A stretch of DNA of 64,000 nt from Pseudomonas fluorescens (GTDB lineage Bacteria; Pseudomonadota; Gammaproteobacteria; Pseudomonadales; Pseudomonadaceae), in NCBI RefSeq assembly GCF_902497775.2, contig NZ_OZ024668.1, positions 2,317,826-2,381,825 on the forward strand. The letters are read 5' to 3'. The notes beneath the pieces are model-generated. The model was not told where the DNA came from, did not search any database, and saw only the letters and a program-made list of their open reading frames with translations. Both the position numbers and the translations under genes were made by a program. Positions 46,961 through 57,100 of the stretch are shown here, in pieces (position 1 is the stretch's first letter; each line of letters begins with the position of its first letter).

Positions 46961-47012
46961 TATGCACAATTAAGCGATCATTTATAATGTAAAGCATTAC
47001 AAATTGTGCATA
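46961..47012. promoter_or_regulatory. Long inverted repeat upstream of the DUF1120 pair
   Basis: TATGCACAATT (46961-46971) is repeated inverted as AATTGTGCATA (47002-47012) with 30 bases between, including a smaller TAATG/CATTA pair. The AT-rich gap sits between the divergent DUF1120 genes and glycerate kinase. It may be a pair of operator sites. Confidence 0.45.
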
Positions 47013-47155
47013 GCATTTTTGATTGGCCCCCGTGTAAAGGGGGCTGTGGTTGGCCAAGTGACAAACAAAAGTACCCACGTTCTTGTGCATTTGACTGACG
47101 CCCCTAGGAGGGGCAAGTGTCAGCATGCAGAACAATTGAATCTGGAGAATTCCTC

Positions 47156-48319
47156 ATGAAAATCGTCATCGCCCCCGACTCGTTCAAGGACAGCCTCAGC
47201 GCCGAAGGTGTGGCCGATGCGATCGCTGCGGGTATTGCCCAAGTGTGGCCGCAGGCGCATCTGGTCAAGTGCCCGATGGCCGACGGCGGTGAGGGCACTA
47301 TGGAGGCCATCGTGGCGGCCTGTGCCGGTGAGCTGCGTAGCCTGCAGGTGCGCGGACCGTTGGGCGAGCCGGTCGAGGCGGGCTGGGGCTGGTTGGCCGA
47401 CAGCCACACGGCGATTATCGAAATGGCCACTGCCAGTGGCCTGCAATTGCTCACCTTGGAACAGCGCGATGCCTGCCGCAGCAGTACCCTCGGTACCGGG
47501 CAACTGATCAGTGCGGCGCTGGATGCCGGAGCGCGGCGAATCATCCTGGCCATTGGCGGCAGTGCGACCAATGACGCCGGCAGCGGCATGTTGCGAGCGC
47601 TGGGCCTGAAGTTGTTCGATGAATACGACCAGCCGCTGGCCGAAGGCGGTTTGGCGCTGGCAAAGCTTGCCCGCATCGATGCCGGCGCGCTGGATCCGCG
47701 TCTGAACGAGGTGCAGTTGGAAGTCGCCGCCGATGTCGATAACCCCCTGTGTGGCAGCAATGGCGCTTCGGCCATCTTCGGCCCGCAAAAAGGCGCCAGC
47801 CCCGAGGAAGTCCAGGCTCTGGACCAGGCCCTGGGGCACTTTGCTGATCACTGTGCGCAACTGTTGGGCACAGATGTGCGTGAGATTCCCGGTTGTGGCG
47901 CGGCCGGCGGGATGGGTTTTGCTGCCAAGGCGTTCATGCAGGCGACCTTTCGCCCGGGGATCGAAGTGGTGGCCGAACTGGCCGGGCTTGAGGCGGCAGT
48001 GCAGGCTGCAGACCTGGTGATTACCGGCGAAGGCCGCTTTGATGCCCAGACGCTGCGCGGCAAAACACCGTTCGGCGTGGCCCGGATTGCCCGCCGGCAT
48101 GCCGTGCCGGTGGTGGTGATCGCCGGCACTCTTGGCGAGGGCTATGAACAGCTGTATGCCCATGGCATCGACGCAGCGTTTGCCTTGACCGGCGGCCCGA
48201 TGACCCTGGAGGCGGCCTGTGCCAATGCGCCAGCCTTGCTCCAGGCGCGCGCCCGCGACATTGCCCGCCTATGGAGTTGCGCCCGCCAGACCTGTGGGAG
48301 CGGGCTTGCCCCGCGATGA
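47156..48319 (+). CDS. Glycerate 2-kinase
   Basis: The start is the ATG at 47156 with TGGAGAA. The 387-residue protein is a GarK/GlxK-type glycerate kinase: MKIVIAPDSFKDSLSA at the N-terminus, KCPMADGGEGTMEA, LAIGGSATNDAGSGMLRALG, VAADVDNPLCG and LVITGEGRFDAQTLRGK. It phosphorylates D-glycerate with ATP to a phosphoglycerate feeding glycolysis. The last ten residues (TCGSGLAPR) are encoded by a REP unit that supplies the stop codon. Context with cdaR and the MFS transporter supports a glycerate or aldarate pathway. Confidence 0.92.
   Translation: MKIVIAPDSFKDSLSAEGVADAIAAGIAQVWPQAHLVKCPMADGGEGTMEAIVAACAGELRSLQVRGPLGEPVEAGWGWLADSHTAIIEMATASGLQLLTLEQRDACRSSTLGTGQLISAALDAGARRIILAIGGSATNDAGSGMLRALGLKLFDEYDQPLAEGGLALAKLARIDAGALDPRLNEVQLEVAADVDNPLCGSNGASAIFGPQKGASPEEVQALDQALGHFADHCAQLLGTDVREIPGCGAAGGMGFAAKAFMQATFRPGIEVVAELAGLEAAVQAADLVITGEGRFDAQTLRGKTPFGVARIARRHAVPVVVIAGTLGEGYEQLYAHGIDAAFALTGGPMTLEAACANAPALLQARARDIARLWSCARQTCGSGLAPR
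48292..48318. repeat. REP unit inside the end of the glycerate kinase gene
   Basis: TGTGGGAGCGGGCTTGCCCC followed by GCGATGA overlaps the last codons and stop of the kinase. It is the standard REP sequence, here read through as Cys-Gly-Ser-Gly-Leu-Ala-Pro-Arg. Confidence 0.85.
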
Positions 48320-48342
48320 GGCCAGCACCTTCACTATTTGTG

Positions 48343-49302
48343 TCAAGCCTGATCCGTCAGTAGCCCAGCGCTGCTGCCACCTTCGAGCAGCGCCAGCTCG
48401 CCAAACGACGCCGAAGCATCGATATAGCGCAGCGCCGATTTGGCATCTTTCCAGCCGACATGACTCATCAAAGCCTTGAGCTCCCAGCCATTGCGGGTTG
48501 CCCAGGTAGCAAAGCCGCGACGCAGCGAGTGACCGGTATATAACGCTGCCGGTACACCCGCATGCTCAAGGATGCGCCGCAGCAGGCCGATCAGGCTGTT
48601 GCTGTTGAGCGCCTGTTCACCCAGGTTGCCCCAGCGGTCGAGCTTGCGAAACACCGGCCCATGGGCGATGCCGGCCACTTCTATCCATTGCAGGTAGGCC
48701 TGCACCGGGCACAGTACTTTGAGCGCCGGGGCGCGGTGACGCACACCCAGCGCCTGGCGGTCACCCTTGCTGCGCGGCAGATAGATCGACATGCCGACGC
48801 CTGCCTGGGCCTGGATATGTTCGACCTGCAGGCGGGCCAGTTCATCCCCGCGAAACCCTCGCCAGAAACCGATCAACAGCAAGGCTTTGTCGCGACTGGC
48901 GCGCAGTAGCGCAGGCAGCTCGTGGCGGGCACGGGCCTGGGTTGCTTGCGCTTCGAGCACCGCAACCGCCGTTTGCAGATGCTGGATGAGCAGCGGCGCG
49001 GCCTGCCTGGGCTCTGCCGGATGCAGGGTGCGAATGCCCTTGAGCAACTGGCGCACTATCGGCGCCTTGGTCGGGTCGGGGAAGCCCTGGCTGACATGCC
49101 ATTGCCCCAGCGCTGCCAGGCGCTGCTTGAGGGTACTGATCGAATGGCTTTGCGCATGATCGGCCAGATAGCGAGCGATGCTGTCGGCGGTGGCTGGCAA
49201 AAAACCTCCCCAGCTCACTTCGAAGTGCTCCACCGCGGCCTGATAGCTGCGCCGCGTGTTGTCGCGTACCGCTGCCTGCAGGTAGCGCTCGATCGTATTC
49301 AT
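48343..49302 (-). CDS. Tyrosine site-specific recombinase
   Basis: The start is the ATG at 49302 after AGGAATGAGG. The 319-residue protein has an N-terminal SAM-like DNA-binding part (about 1-100) and the phage-integrase catalytic domain with Arg151 (FWRGFRGDEL), His258-x-x-Arg261 (TGHSLRRGFAT), His281 (SHVGW) and the nucleophile Tyr293 (LRYID), so all catalytic residues are present. It is divergent from a KfrA-type gene. No phage or transposon genes or att duplications were seen here, so it may be an orphan chromosomal recombinase. Confidence 0.88.
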   Translation of the reverse strand: MNTIERYLQAAVRDNTRRSYQAAVEHFEVSWGGFLPATADSIARYLADHAQSHSISTLKQRLAALGQWHVSQGFPDPTKAPIVRQLLKGIRTLHPAEPRQAAPLLIQHLQTAVAVLEAQATQARARHELPALLRASRDKALLLIGFWRGFRGDELARLQVEHIQAQAGVGMSIYLPRSKGDRQALGVRHRAPALKVLCPVQAYLQWIEVAGIAHGPVFRKLDRWGNLGEQALNSNSLIGLLRRILEHAGVPAALYTGHSLRRGFATWATRNGWELKALMSHVGWKDAKSALRYIDASASFGELALLEGGSSAGLLTDQA

Positions 49303-49432
49303 TGCCTCATTCCTGGCAGACGTACCGCTCTGGGCACTTTTACCCGCCATTCTAGCCTTTAACATGCGATAAGCCGTGATTATTTTATCTGATTAATAGG
49401 TTGTTCAAGCGTAAATTGAACCAATGAGATAG

Positions 49433-49446
49433 CATGTAAATACATG
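49433..49446. promoter_or_regulatory. CATGTA-AA-TACATG palindrome upstream of kfrA
   Basis: A perfect 6-bp inverted repeat with two-base spacer 35 bases before the kfrA-like ATG, in the recombinase/kfrA divergent gap. A second smaller GTAC...GTAC pair follows (49448-49472). KfrA proteins repress their own promoter, so this could be its operator. Confidence 0.4.
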
Positions 49447-49480
49447 GTACGTATCACAGTACGAAATAGTAGGAGCTCAC

Positions 49481-50452
49481 ATGGCCCGTGGCGGTATCAA
49501 CAAGGCATTAGTGCACAAGGCGCGCCAGGCGCTGCTGGCCCGTGGCGAGCATCCGAGCATCGATGCAGTACGTATCGAACTGGGCAATACAGGCTCGAAA
49601 ACCACGATTCACCGCTACCTGAAAGAGCTGGAAAGCCTGCAGCCAGCTGTACCCGCCGCGGCGCCAAACCTAAGTGATGCGCTGGCGACATTGGTTGAGC
49701 AACTGGCTGAACAGTTGCGAGAGGAGGGCGAGACGCGCATCGAGCAGGCTCGCAGCACTTTCGAGCAGGAGCGCCAGACCCTGTTGGCGCAAGTCCAGAT
49801 CAGCCAGCAGGCGCTGGCTGCACTGCAACAGCAGCATGAGATCCAGGCTGCGGCGTTGGCCAGCGAGTCAGAAGCCTTGAATACTGCCCGCAGCACCCTG
49901 CAAAGCGAACAGACGCGCAACGCCACCCTCAACCAGGCGGTGGGTGAGTTGAACCTGCGCCTGGCCGACAAGGACGAGCAGATCCGCTCGCTGGAAGACA
50001 AGCACCAGCATGCCCGGGATGCCCTGGAGCACTACCGCAATGCCAGCCGCGAGCAGCGCGACCAGGATCAGCGGCGCCACGAGGCGCAGGTGCAGTTGCT
50101 GCAGGTAGAGGTGCGCCAGTTGCAACAGACCCTGATCGTCAAGCAGGACGAGCTGACCCGCCTGAACCGCGACAACGAGGGCTTGCTGGTACAGATCCGT
50201 ACCCTCAAGGAGGCCCAGCGCGGCTTCAAGACCCTGGGCGATCGTCAGCAGGCACAAATCCACGGCCTGGAGGTGAAACTTGCGCAGCTCAGTGGTTCAC
50301 GCGATGAGCTGGAGAAACAGAACAAGGACCTGGCCTTGAGCCTGGCCGAACGGGTATCCGAGCTGCGCCGACAGTTGCAACTGATCGGCAAGCAGGAAGC
50401 CCAATTGCGCCAGGCCGAGCGTGCCCGCGAGCAGACTCAGGACAACGCTTGA
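49481..50452 (+). CDS. KfrA-like DNA-binding coiled-coil protein
   Basis: The ATG at 49481 has an AGGAG site. The 323-residue protein has an N-terminal KfrA_N DNA-binding domain (MARGGINKALVHKARQALLARGEHPSIDAVRIELGNTGSKTTIHRYLKELE) and then a continuous alpha-helical coiled coil (about 80-315) full of Q, E, L and A heptads. On plasmids KfrA helps partition and binds its own promoter; chromosomal copies in Pseudomonas have no settled role. It is paired divergently with a tyrosine recombinase. Its end overlaps the acetyltransferase gene by 16 bases. Confidence 0.85.
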   Translation: MARGGINKALVHKARQALLARGEHPSIDAVRIELGNTGSKTTIHRYLKELESLQPAVPAAAPNLSDALATLVEQLAEQLREEGETRIEQARSTFEQERQTLLAQVQISQQALAALQQQHEIQAAALASESEALNTARSTLQSEQTRNATLNQAVGELNLRLADKDEQIRSLEDKHQHARDALEHYRNASREQRDQDQRRHEAQVQLLQVEVRQLQQTLIVKQDELTRLNRDNEGLLVQIRTLKEAQRGFKTLGDRQQAQIHGLEVKLAQLSGSRDELEKQNKDLALSLAERVSELRRQLQLIGKQEAQLRQAERAREQTQDNA

Positions 50453-50958
50453 AGCTCAAGGCGCATGGCGCAGCGGCCGGTCAGTCCCTGCAGCTGCTCA
50501 CGGCTCAGTTGTTGCTGCAAGGCCTGGCTGAGCTGCTGTTCAGTGAGTGCCTCAAAGCCCAGGCGGGCATAGAAAGGCGCGTTCCACGGGACCGTGGCAA
50601 AGGTGGTCAGGGTCAGGGCCTGAAAGCCGTTGTCGCGGGCCCACTGGCCGGCTGCGGCGATCAACCTGCGGCCATGGCCCTGGCCTTGCACAGCCTGGGC
50701 AACCGACAGCTCATGAATGAACAGGTCACGGCCTGCAGGCTCCGCGCAGAGGAAACCCTGCGGTTGCTCCTGGGCATCGGCCAGCACCCACTCATGGCCC
50801 TGGTCGATGAACCTGCGGTGCTCTTCGCAGCTCATCACCGGCCCCTGGGCAATCCATTCAAAACCTGGTTGTTGGGCAAAGGCCTGGGCGGCAGAACGCT
50901 CGACGGCAGGTAGTAACAATGCGTCTTCGACGCGGGCGAGGCGCAGGGTCAGGGACAT
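50437..50958 (-). CDS. GNAT family N-acetyltransferase
   Basis: The start is set at the ATG at 50958 (MSLTLRLARVEDALLLPAVERSA). The 173-residue protein has the GNAT core: the acceptor-side start, ELSVAQAVQGQGHGRRLIAAAGQWARDNG (motif A, with Q-x-x-G-x-G for acetyl-CoA) and the FYARLGFEALTEQQ motif B. The acyl acceptor is unknown. A longer frame to 51051 has no supporting features. Confidence 0.85.
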   Translation of the reverse strand: MSLTLRLARVEDALLLPAVERSAAQAFAQQPGFEWIAQGPVMSCEEHRRFIDQGHEWVLADAQEQPQGFLCAEPAGRDLFIHELSVAQAVQGQGHGRRLIAAAGQWARDNGFQALTLTTFATVPWNAPFYARLGFEALTEQQLSQALQQQLSREQLQGLTGRCAMRLELQALS

Positions 50959-51174
50959 GGCGATAGCTATTGAAGGTGGCGTCGCAGTGTCGTCAATCGC
51001 CGTTTTTTTCGCAACAGCCGCAGCGCGGCAAGCCTTTTGGACTAACGCCATAAACGTTTAAGTGCGCTTAGGTATTAAGCCTAAAGCCAGAATCGTTTTT
51101 TTTCCCAGAGCTGCTATTTGTTCAGACAGCAGTGTGACCCCTCCGGTCATCTATGGGCAAAAGGACTGTCTAGC

Positions 51175-54100
51175 ATGTCGATCCAGGCGCAGGTTTCTCC
51201 CCTCAATCAAAACGTCTCGTCTGCCGCTGTCACAGAAATTCCTACCAATGGCATCCTGAAACTCTCCGAAAGCAGTGAAGTCGCCCTCAATCTCGATCCG
51301 GAGGCGGTCGCCAGCTATTCGAAAAGCGATGCAGACCTGGTGATACAGCTTAAGAACGGCGAGAGCATCCGTATTGCCAATTTCTATGCCCAAGGGCAGC
51401 CACCCAGTGAGCTGTTCCTGGTCCATGACGGCAGGCTGGTGGCGGTGAGCCTGCCCCCCGTGGCGGCTGATGGTGTGCTGGCAGCGACCTACGTCGGGCA
51501 AGAAGCGGCGTCGGGCTTTGACTCGCTGACGGCTGCCGGAGCAGGCTCCGGTGGCACCTTCGCAGGCCTGGGCCTTGGCGCAATGCTGCTGGCGGGGGCG
51601 GCGGTGATCGGTGCGGGCGTGGCGATTTCCAACAGCGGTGGTGGCGGAGGCGGTGGCGGCGGTGGGGGAGAAGCACCACCACCGGATACCACCGCGCCGG
51701 CTGCGGCGAGCGGGCTGCAGGTGGCCACCGACGGCAGCTCGGTGAGCGGTAAAGCCGAGCCAGGCGCCACCGTCGGGGTCGACACCAACGGTGACGGCAA
51801 AGCGGATGCGACAGTGCTGGTCGGCGCCGATGGCAATTTCCAGGTGCCGTTGAACCCGCCGCTGACCAATGGTGAAACGGTGACTGTGGTGGTCACCGAC
51901 CCGTCGGGCAACAGCAGCCCACCGATCCAGACCAACGCCCCCGATACCACTGCACCTGCACCGGCCAGCGATCTTCAGGTCTCAGCCGATGGCAGCAGTG
52001 TCAGCGGCAAGGGCGAACCGGGTTCGAGCGCGGCCATCGACACCGATGGCGATGGTCATCCTGACGTGACGGTGATCATCGGCCCCGACGGCAGTTTCCA
52101 GGTACCGCTCGACCCACCGTTGACCGATGGCCAGACCGTCACCGTAGTGCTCACCGACCCGGCCGGCAACAGCAGCCCCGGTGTCAGTGTCCAGTCCCCC
52201 GACTACCCGGATACACCTCAAGTCAATGCCAGCAACGGCAGCGAACTGTCGGGAACTGCCGAGCCTGGCGTTAGCCTGATCATCAGCGACGGCAACGGCA
52301 ACCCGATCGGCCAGGCGACCGCCGACGCCAATGGCAACTGGAGCTTTACCCCGGTCACGGCGCTGGCCGATGGCACCGTGGTCAATGTGGTGGCCCAGGA
52401 TGCCAATGGCCTCAGCAGCCCACCGGCCTCGATCACGGTCGATGCCGTAGCACCCGCAGCGCCGCTGATCAACCTGAGCAACGGCAGTGAAATCAGCGGC
52501 AGCGCCGAAGCCGGAGCAACCATCACCCTGACTGACGGCAGCGGTAATCCGATCGGCCAGACTACGGCCGACAGCAACGGCAACTGGAGTTTTACCCCGG
52601 CCACAGCGCTGCCCGATGGCACGGTGGTCAATGCCGTGGCCAAGGACGCTGCCGGTAACATTAGCGGGCCGGGCAGCATCACCGTCGACGGCGTGACCCC
52701 CGCCGCGCCCACTGTCAACCCGAGCAATGGCGGCGACCTCAGTGGTACCGCCGAGCCGGGAAGCAAGGTGATCATCAGCGACGGTAATGGCAACCCTATT
52801 GGCCAAACCACCGCCGATGGCAGCGGCAACTGGAGCTACACCCCAGGCACGCCGATTGCCGATGGCACCGTTGTCAACGTGGTCGCCCAGGATGCCGCCG
52901 GCAACAACAGCGCACCTGCCAGCGTGACTGTCGACAGCTCGGCGCCTGCGGCACCGGTGCTCAACCCGAGTAATGGCAGCGTCATCAGTGGTACCACTGA
53001 AGCCGGTGCCACCGTGACCCTGACTGACAGCAGTGGCAACCCGATTGGCCAGGTGACCGCCGATGGCAGTGGCAACTGGAGCTTCACCCCGGGCAGCCCG
53101 CTGGCCAATGGCACGGTCGTGGTGGCCACGGCCACCGACCCGACCGGCAACACCAGCGCTCAAGCCGCCACTACCGTGGACAGCGTCGCTCCGGCCGCAC
53201 CCGTGCTCAATCCGAGCAATGGCGCTACCCTCAGCGGCAGCGCCGAAGCCGGTGCCACCGTGACCCTGACCGACGGCAGCGGTAACCCGATTGGCCAGGT
53301 GACTGCCGATGGCAGCGGCAACTGGTCGATCACCCCCGCCAGCCCGTTGGCCAATGGCGCCGTCGTCAACGCCGTGGCCACCGACCCGGCCGGGAATACC
53401 AGTGGGCCTGCCTCGACGGTAGTGGATGCTATCGCCCCGGCTGCACCGACCGTCAACCCGAGCAACGGTAACAGCCTGAGCGGCACCGCCGAAGCCAACA
53501 GCAAGGTGATCCTCACCGACGGCAGCGGCAACCCGATTGGCCAGGTGACCGCCGATGGCAGCGGCAACTGGAGCTACACCCCGGCTTCGGCGCTGGCCGA
53601 TGACACAGTAGTCAACGTGGTCGCCCAGGATGCCGCCGGCAACAACAGCGCACCTGCCAGCGTGACTGTCGACAGCTCGGCGCCTGCGGCACCGGTGCTC
53701 AATCCGAGTAATGGCAGCGTCATCAGTGGTACCGCTGAAGCCGGTGCCACCGTGACCCTGACTGACAGCAGTGGCAACCCGATTGGCCAGGTGACCGCCG
53801 ATGGCAGTGGCAACTGGAGCTTCACCCCGGGCAGCCCGCTGGCCAATGGCACGGTCGTGGTGGCCACGGCCACCGACCCGACCGGCAACACCAGCGCTCA
53901 AGCCGCCACTACCGTGGACAGCGTTGCTCCGGCCGCACCCGTGCTCAATCCGAGCAATGGCAACACCATCAGCGGGACCGCCGAGGCAGGGGCCAGGGTC
54001 ATCATCACCGATGGCAGCGGTAGTCCGATCGGCCAGACCACCGCCGATGGCAGCGGTAACTGGTCGTTCACCCCAGGTACGCCATTGGCCAACGGCGTGG

Positions 54101-57100
54101 TTATCAATGCCGTGGCCCAGGACCCGGCAGGCAACGTCAGCGGCCCGGGTACCACCACGGTAGATGCCGTGCCGCCGGCAGCGCCGGTGGTCAACCCGAG
54201 CAACGGCAATATCCTCAACGGCACCGCCGAGGCCAACAGCACCGTTACCTTGACCGACGGCAGCGGCAGCCCCATCGGCCAAACCACCGCCGACGGCAGC
54301 GGCAACTGGAGCTTCACCCCAGGCGCGCAGTTGCCCAACACCACGGTGGTCAATGTCACGGCCACGGATGCGGCCGGTAATACCGGAACACCCGGCACCA
54401 CCACCGTGGACACCTCGTTGCCGTCGATCCCGCAGATCGATCCCAGCAACGGCTCGGTCATCAGCGGCACGGCCGATGCCGGCAACACCATTATCATCAC
54501 CGATGGCAGTGGCAACCCGATTGGCCAGGTAACTGCCGACGGCAGCGGCATCTGGAGTTTCACCCCAGGCGTGCCGTTGCCTGACGGCACCGTGGTCAAC
54601 GTCGTGGCGCGCAACCCAGGCGGTGTTGACAGCGCTGTAGCGGTGACCATCATTGATGGCGTCGCACCTGCCGCACCGGTGATCGAGCCCAGCAATGGCG
54701 CCCAGATCAGCGGTACCGCCGAAGCCGGGGCGACCATTTTGCTCACCGATGGCGGCGGCAACCCGATTGGCCAGGTAACTGCCGACGGCAGCGGTAACTG
54801 GAGCTTTACCCCTGGCGCGCCATTGCCCAACGGTACCGTGATCAATGCCGTGGCCCAGGACGCGGCCGGCAACAGCAGTGGCCCGGCCAGCACCACGGTC
54901 GACGCGGTAGCACCGGCCACACCGGTGATCAATGCCAGCAATGGTGTGCTCATCACCGGGACCGCTGAAATCGGCGCCAAGGTCACTCTCACCGATGGCA
55001 GCGGTAACCCGATTGGCCAGACCACTGCCGATGGCAGCGGTAACTGGAGCTTCACCCCGGGCAGCCCGCTGCCCAATGGCACGGTGATCAATGCCGTGGC
55101 CCAGGACGCAGCCGGCAATAGCAGCGGGCCGGTCAGCACGACGGTCGACGCAGTGGCACCTGCCACGCCGGTGATCAATGCCAGCAACGGGGCAATCGTC
55201 AGCGGCACCGCCGAAGCCGGCGCCAAAGTGATTCTGACCGATGGCAGCGGTAACCCGATTGGCCAGGTGACTGCCGACGGCAGTGGCAACTGGAGCTTCA
55301 CCCCAGGCGCGCCACTGCCCAACGGTACCGTGGTCAACGCCGTGGCCCAGGACGCGGCGGGTAACAACAGCGGGCCGGTCAGCACCACCGTCGATGCGCT
55401 GGCGCCGGCGACCCCGGTGATCGCCGCGAGCAACGGCGCGGTCATCCAAGGGACTGCCGAAGCGGGAGTCAAGGTCGTCCTTACCGATGGCGGCGGCAAC
55501 CCGATTGGTCAGGTGACTGCCGATGGCAGCGGCAACTGGAGCTTCACCCCAGGCGCGCCATTGCCCAATGGCACCGTGGTCAACGCCGTGGCCCAGGACG
55601 CGGCCGGCAACAGCAGTGGCCCGGCCAGCACCACGGTCGACTCGGTAGCGCCGGCCACACCGGTGATCAATGCCAGCAACGGCGCAGTGATTTCCGGTAC
55701 CGCTGAAATTGGCGCCAAGGTCATTCTCACCGATGGCAGCGGCAACCCGATTGGCGAAACCACCGCCGATGGCAGCGGCAACTGGAGCTTCACCCCAAGT
55801 AGCCCGCTGCCCAACGGTAGCGTGATCAATGCCGTGGCCGAGGACGCCGCTGGCAATGACAGCGGGCCTGCCAGCACCACGGTCGACAGCGTCGCACCGG
55901 GCGCACCGGTGCTGAGCATCAGCGCCGACGGCGCCTTGCTCACCGGCACCGCCGAGGCGAACAGCCAGGTGCGTATCGTGGTCAACGGCGACACCGCCAA
56001 CCCGATCACGGTCAACGTCGACGGCAGCGGCAACTTCAGCCTGCCGTTCGCGCCACCGCTGATCACCGGCGAGCCGGTGTCTGCGGTCGCAGTTGACGCC
56101 GCAGGCAACGTCAGCGGGCCTGGCACGGTCAACGCCCCGGACCTTGCGCCCCCGACCCTGAGCGTGCCGGAAGCGGCCGACACCTGGATCAACGCCGCCG
56201 AAATCGCCAACGGCATCCAGGTCAATGTCGCAGTGCGGCCGACCATGCAGGTCGGGCAAGTGGTCACCGTTAAGTTCGCCGGGCAGAACGGCTACGAGGC
56301 CGAGGTCAGCCATACTCTCAACGCAGGCGATATTTCCACCGGCAACGTGATTCTGACGCTGACGCCACCGGGTGCCCAGGGGCCGTTTCCGCAAGGCGCC
56401 TCGACCATCACCGCCGACATCAACGGCGGTACCGCCGCGACGCCGGTGCCGTTCACCATCGACACCGTGCCACCGGCCACCCCGGTGCTGTCGCTGGTAG
56501 GCAACCTGCTGACCATCGCTGCCGAATCCGGCACCGAGCTGACCGTGACCTTAAACGTCGGCGGGGTGAGCGCCAACGTTACGGTGACCGCCGATAACAG
56601 CGGGCTGGCCTCGCTGAACCTGCTCACCGACCTGGACATCGATTTCAGTTGGGACCAGTTGCTCAATGCTCAGGTCTCGGTGGTCGGCCATGACCCGGCC
56701 GGCAACCCGAGCAACGTGGCGAGCATCGGTATCGGTGGCAGCATCGCGCAACCGGTGACCATCGGCTCCTTCGGCGTCGATGTCAGCCTCAACCCGTTGA
56801 ACCCGCGCTTTGGCTTGAGCGGTACCACCGAGGCCAATTCCAGCCTGGTCATCCGGGTGATTACCCCGGCGCTGAACGTCGAACTGCTACCGATTGCGGC
56901 AGACCCTACCACCGGGCAGTTCAGCCTTAACCTGCTGAGCCCGACCGTCCTTACCCAGTTGGGGTTGAACATCACCGACATCCTCAACCTGGGTTCGCAG
57001 ATCTCCTTCAACATTGTGTCTACCGACAGTCAGGGCAACGACAGTGCGGCCTATGGCATTACCCTGGTGCCCAACGGCTTGTCGCTGAACATCGGCCAGA

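Noticed and set aside
47011..47021. TAGCATTTTTG upstream of glycerate kinase as a fourth LuxR-type box
   Set aside because: It matches 11 bases of the box but lacks the required AG after N12 and the TCAGT half; taken as chance in an AT-rich gap.
52204..55890. Regular repeats considered as a CRISPR array
   Set aside because: Units are 246 bp, contiguous and in frame with no spacers, and encode Ig-like protein modules.
51982..56394. Open minus-strand frame of about 1470 codons across the adhesin repeats
   Set aside because: It is antisense to the tandem repeats, repeats with the same 82-residue period, and has no plausible start, composition or conserved motif. The plus-strand frame is continuous, starts at a ribosome site and matches BapA-type adhesins.
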